A stretch of DNA of 64,000 nucleotides. Origin: Apus apus. Taxonomy: Eukaryota; Chordata; Aves; Apodiformes; Apodidae. The position numbers and the translations under genes were made by a program. Below the pieces are notes generated by a model. That model did not search any database and had not been told where the DNA came from. It worked only from the letters and a program-made list of their open reading frames with translations. Numbering within the stretch: position 1 is the first letter of the stretch; each line of letters opens with the position of its first letter. Location: positions 59,930,405 through 59,994,404 of the forward strand of contig NC_067312.1 of the NCBI RefSeq assembly GCF_020740795.1, in the 5' to 3' direction. Below are positions 62,221 through 64,000 of this stretch, one piece after another.

Positions 62221-64000
62221 TAGAATCATAGAATCCTAGGGGTTGGAAGGGACCTCAAAAGATCATCTAGTCCAACCCCCCTGCCAGAGCAGGGTCACCT
62301 AGAGTACATCACACAGGAAGGCGTCCAGGCGGGTTTGGAATGTCTCCAGCGAAGGAGACTCCACAACCTCTCTGGGCAGCCTGTTCCAGTGCTCTGTCAC
62401 TCTTACAGTAAAAAAAATTTTTCCTGATATTCATCTTAAACCTCCTATGCTCCAACTTGTATCCATTACTCCTTGTCCTATCACTGGTCATCACCGAAAA
62501 AAGCTTAACTCCATCGTCTTGACACTCACCCTTTACATATTTGTAAACATTGATGAGGTCCCCCCTCAGTCTCCTTTTCTCCAAACTAAAGAGACCCAGC
62601 TCCCTCAGCCTTTCCTCATAAGGGAGATGTTTCACTCCCTTAATCATCCTTGTGGCTCTGCGCTGGACTCTTTCAAGCACTTCCCTGTCCTTCTTGAACT
62701 GAGGGGCCCAGAACTGGACACAATATTCCAGATGTGGCCTCACCAATGCAGAATAGAGGGGGAGGAGAACCTCTCTTGACCTACTAACCACACCCTTTCT
62801 AATACACCCCAGGATGCCATTGGCCTTCTTAGCCACAAGGGCACACTGCTGACTCATGGTCATCCTCCTGTCTACCATGACCCCCAGGTCCCTTTCACCT
62901 ACACTGCTCTCCAGCAGGTCAGCCCCCAACCTGTACTGGTGCATGGCGTTTTTCTTCCCCAAATGCAAAACTCTACACTTGCTCTTGTTAAACTTCATCA
63001 GGTTTTTCCCCGCCCAAGTCTCCAGCCTGTCTAAGTCTCTCTGAATGGCAGCACAGCCTTCTGGTGTGTCAGCCACTCCTCCCAGCTTGGTGTCATCAGC
63101 AAACTTGCTGAGGGTACATTCTGTGCCCTCATCCAGGTCGTTGATGAAGATATTGAACAACACCGGTCCCAGTACCGACCCCTGAGGGACTCCACTGGTC
63201 ACAGGCCTCCAACTAGATTCTGCCCCATTGACTACAACTCTCTGACTTCTTCCTTTCAACCAGTTCTTGATCCACCTCACTGCCTGATCATCAAACCCAT
63301 ACTTGATCAACTTATCTACAAGGATGCTGTGGGAGACGGTGTCAAATGCTTTACTGAAATCAAGATAGACCACATCTACCGCTCTACCATCATCTATCCA
63401 CCTAGTAATTTCCTCATAGAAGGCTATGAGGTTAGTCAAACATGACTTACCCTTGGTAAAACCATGTTGACTGCTCTTGATGACCCCCATCTCCTTGATA
63501 TGTCTAGAGATAGTGCCAAGGACAAGTTGTTCCATTACCTTTCCAGGGATGGAGGTGAGGCTGACCGGTCTATAGTTACCCGGGTCCTCCTTCTTGCCCT
63601 TCTTGTAGACTGGAGTGACATTTGCTATCCTCCAGTCCTCAGGCACCTCTCCTGTTACCCAAGACTTACCGAAGATGATGAAGAGTGGACTAGCAATGAC
63701 CTCCACCAGCTCCCTCAGCACCCTTGGATGCATTTCATCCGGACCCATCGATTTATGGATGTCCAGATTATGCAACTGATCCCTAACCCAATCCTCATCT
63801 ACTATGTCCTCACCTATCTTGACTACTTCTGGGGTTATATGAATCTGGGGCTCATGGGAAAAGCCTGCAGGAGTAAAGACAGAGGCAAAGAAGGCATTCA
63901 GCACCTCTGCCTTCTTCATATCCTCTGTCACCAGGGCACCCACCTCATTCAGCAGTGGGCCTATATTGCCTCTGGTATTAGCTTTGTTGGCTATGTATTT
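62221..64000 (-). mobile_element. CR1 LINE with long open ORF2, continues past window end
   Basis: The 3' terminus is at 62,221 with two ATTCTATG octamers on the minus strand. The typical CR1 3' UTR with GGTTGGAAGGGACCTC (in plus-strand reading) follows, then ORF2. At least 1.78 kb is present and the 5' end lies beyond the window. It sits in a SEMA6A intron in the same orientation as the gene. One frame of ORF2 is open from 62,309 to the window end, so this is the youngest-looking CR1 here. It shares its 3' end type with element B at 30.7 kb. Confidence 0.96.
62309..64000 (-). CDS. CR1 ORF2 (reverse transcriptase), partial, open to window edge
   Basis: This frame is open for 563 codons from the window edge to a stop at 62,309-62,311 and must begin upstream of the window. 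It encodes the linker ([18 protein letters not shown]), the [11 protein letters not shown] block and [18 protein letters not shown]. The catalytic block A is [15 protein letters not shown], followed by [20 protein letters not shown] and the catalytic FADDTKLGG (about 63,086-63,103). The thumb has [20 protein letters not shown] and [10 protein letters not shown]. Both catalytic Asp blocks are intact. The last 33 residues are out of register: an 8-T run on the minus strand (62,410-62,417) has one T too many compared with the CR1 frame (RKNFFTVRV), so the usual C-terminus is replaced. The endonuclease half is outside the window. A first residue at 63,943 is not a real start, because the frame continues upstream. 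Confidence 0.92.
   Translation of the reverse strand, partial: KYIANKANTRGNIGPLLNEVGALVTEDMKKAEVLNAFFASVFTPAGFSHEPQIHITPEVVKIGEDIVDEDWVRDQLHNLDIHKSMGPDEMHPRVLRELVEVIASPLFIIFGKSWVTGEVPEDWRIANVTPVYKKGKKEDPGNYRPVSLTSIPGKVMEQLVLGTISRHIKEMGVIKSSQHGFTKGKSCLTNLIAFYEEITRWIDDGRAVDVVYLDFSKAFDTVSHSILVDKLIKYGFDDQAVRWIKNWLKGRSQRVVVNGAESSWRPVTSGVPQGSVLGPVLFNIFINDLDEGTECTLSKFADDTKLGGVADTPEGCAAIQRDLDRLETWAGKNLMKFNKSKCRVLHLGKKNAMHQYRLGADLLESSVGERDLGVMVDRRMTMSQQCALVAKKANGILGCIRKGVVSRSREVLLPLYSALVRPHLEYCVQFWAPQFKKDREVLERVQRRATRMIKGVKHLPYEERLRELGLFSLEKRRLRGDLINVYKYVKGECQDDGVKLFSVMTSDRTRSNGYKLEHRRFKMNIRKNFFYCKSDRALEQAAQRGCGVSFAGDIPNPPGRLPV

Noticed and set aside
63941..63943. Apparent start of the CR1 ORF2 at this codon
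   Set aside because: The codon is GTG inside a frame that stays open to the window end and matches CR1 linker sequence upstream.
61515..64000. Search for the next upstream SEMA6A exon
   Set aside because: No segment encodes the expected preceding part of the sema domain with fitting splice sites; the interval is unique intron plus CR1.
1..64000. CRISPR arrays, operons, tRNA or rRNA genes, endogenous retroviruses
   Set aside because: The repeats present are microsatellites and CR1 copies. No tRNA-like cloverleaf, rRNA, paired LTRs or viral gene remnants were recognised by eye; small old fragments could have been missed.

Overview
The window looks like bird nuclear DNA. One recognisable protein-coding gene, semaphorin 6A (SEMA6A), lies on the minus strand in eight coding exons, all with GT/AG splice sites and compatible phases. 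Its protein closely matches vertebrate SEMA6A. Every transposon recognised is a CR1 LINE, several ending in the typical avian CR1 3' tail of ATTCTATG / ATTCTGTG octamers. The rest is intronic or intergenic DNA with microsatellites. Nothing bacterial, viral or CRISPR-like is present.

Layout. Positions 1 to about 20,480 lie downstream of SEMA6A and hold no gene I can support. They contain a possible ancient CR1-type fragment (about 5.7-5.9 kb), a G-rich tract (6.35 kb), a 174-bp (TTCC)n microsatellite (6.9 kb), a small CR1 3' end (9.3 kb), a 1.5-kb CR1 with a 304-codon open frame (11.0-12.5 kb) and a pure 51-bp A run (16.0 kb). From about 20,480 to 23,451 is the probable SEMA6A 3' UTR, which has several candidate poly(A) signals. 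The last coding exon (23,452-24,641) encodes the juxtamembrane end, the transmembrane helix and the whole cytoplasmic tail. A 22.9-kb intron follows and carries a nested CR1 complex (28.8-32.2 kb). Then come a 165-nt exon (47.6 kb), a 21-nt microexon (54.9 kb), a 59-nt exon (56.8 kb), two PSI-region exons separated by an 85-bp intron (58.7-59.0 kb), and two sema-domain exons (59.8-60.0 and 61.4-61.5 kb). The remaining 5' exons lie beyond the right edge. A CR1 whose reverse-transcriptase frame stays open to the window end (62.2-64.0 kb) sits in the next SEMA6A intron in the same orientation.

The biology most worth noting is the stalk-coding part of SEMA6A. The microexon and the 165-nt exon are both phase 1 to phase 1, so each can be kept or skipped without breaking the frame or losing the transmembrane segment. 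The CR1 complex is a readable insertion history: one CR1 was entered by two later CR1 3' fragments, one in each orientation. I found no previously undescribed system.
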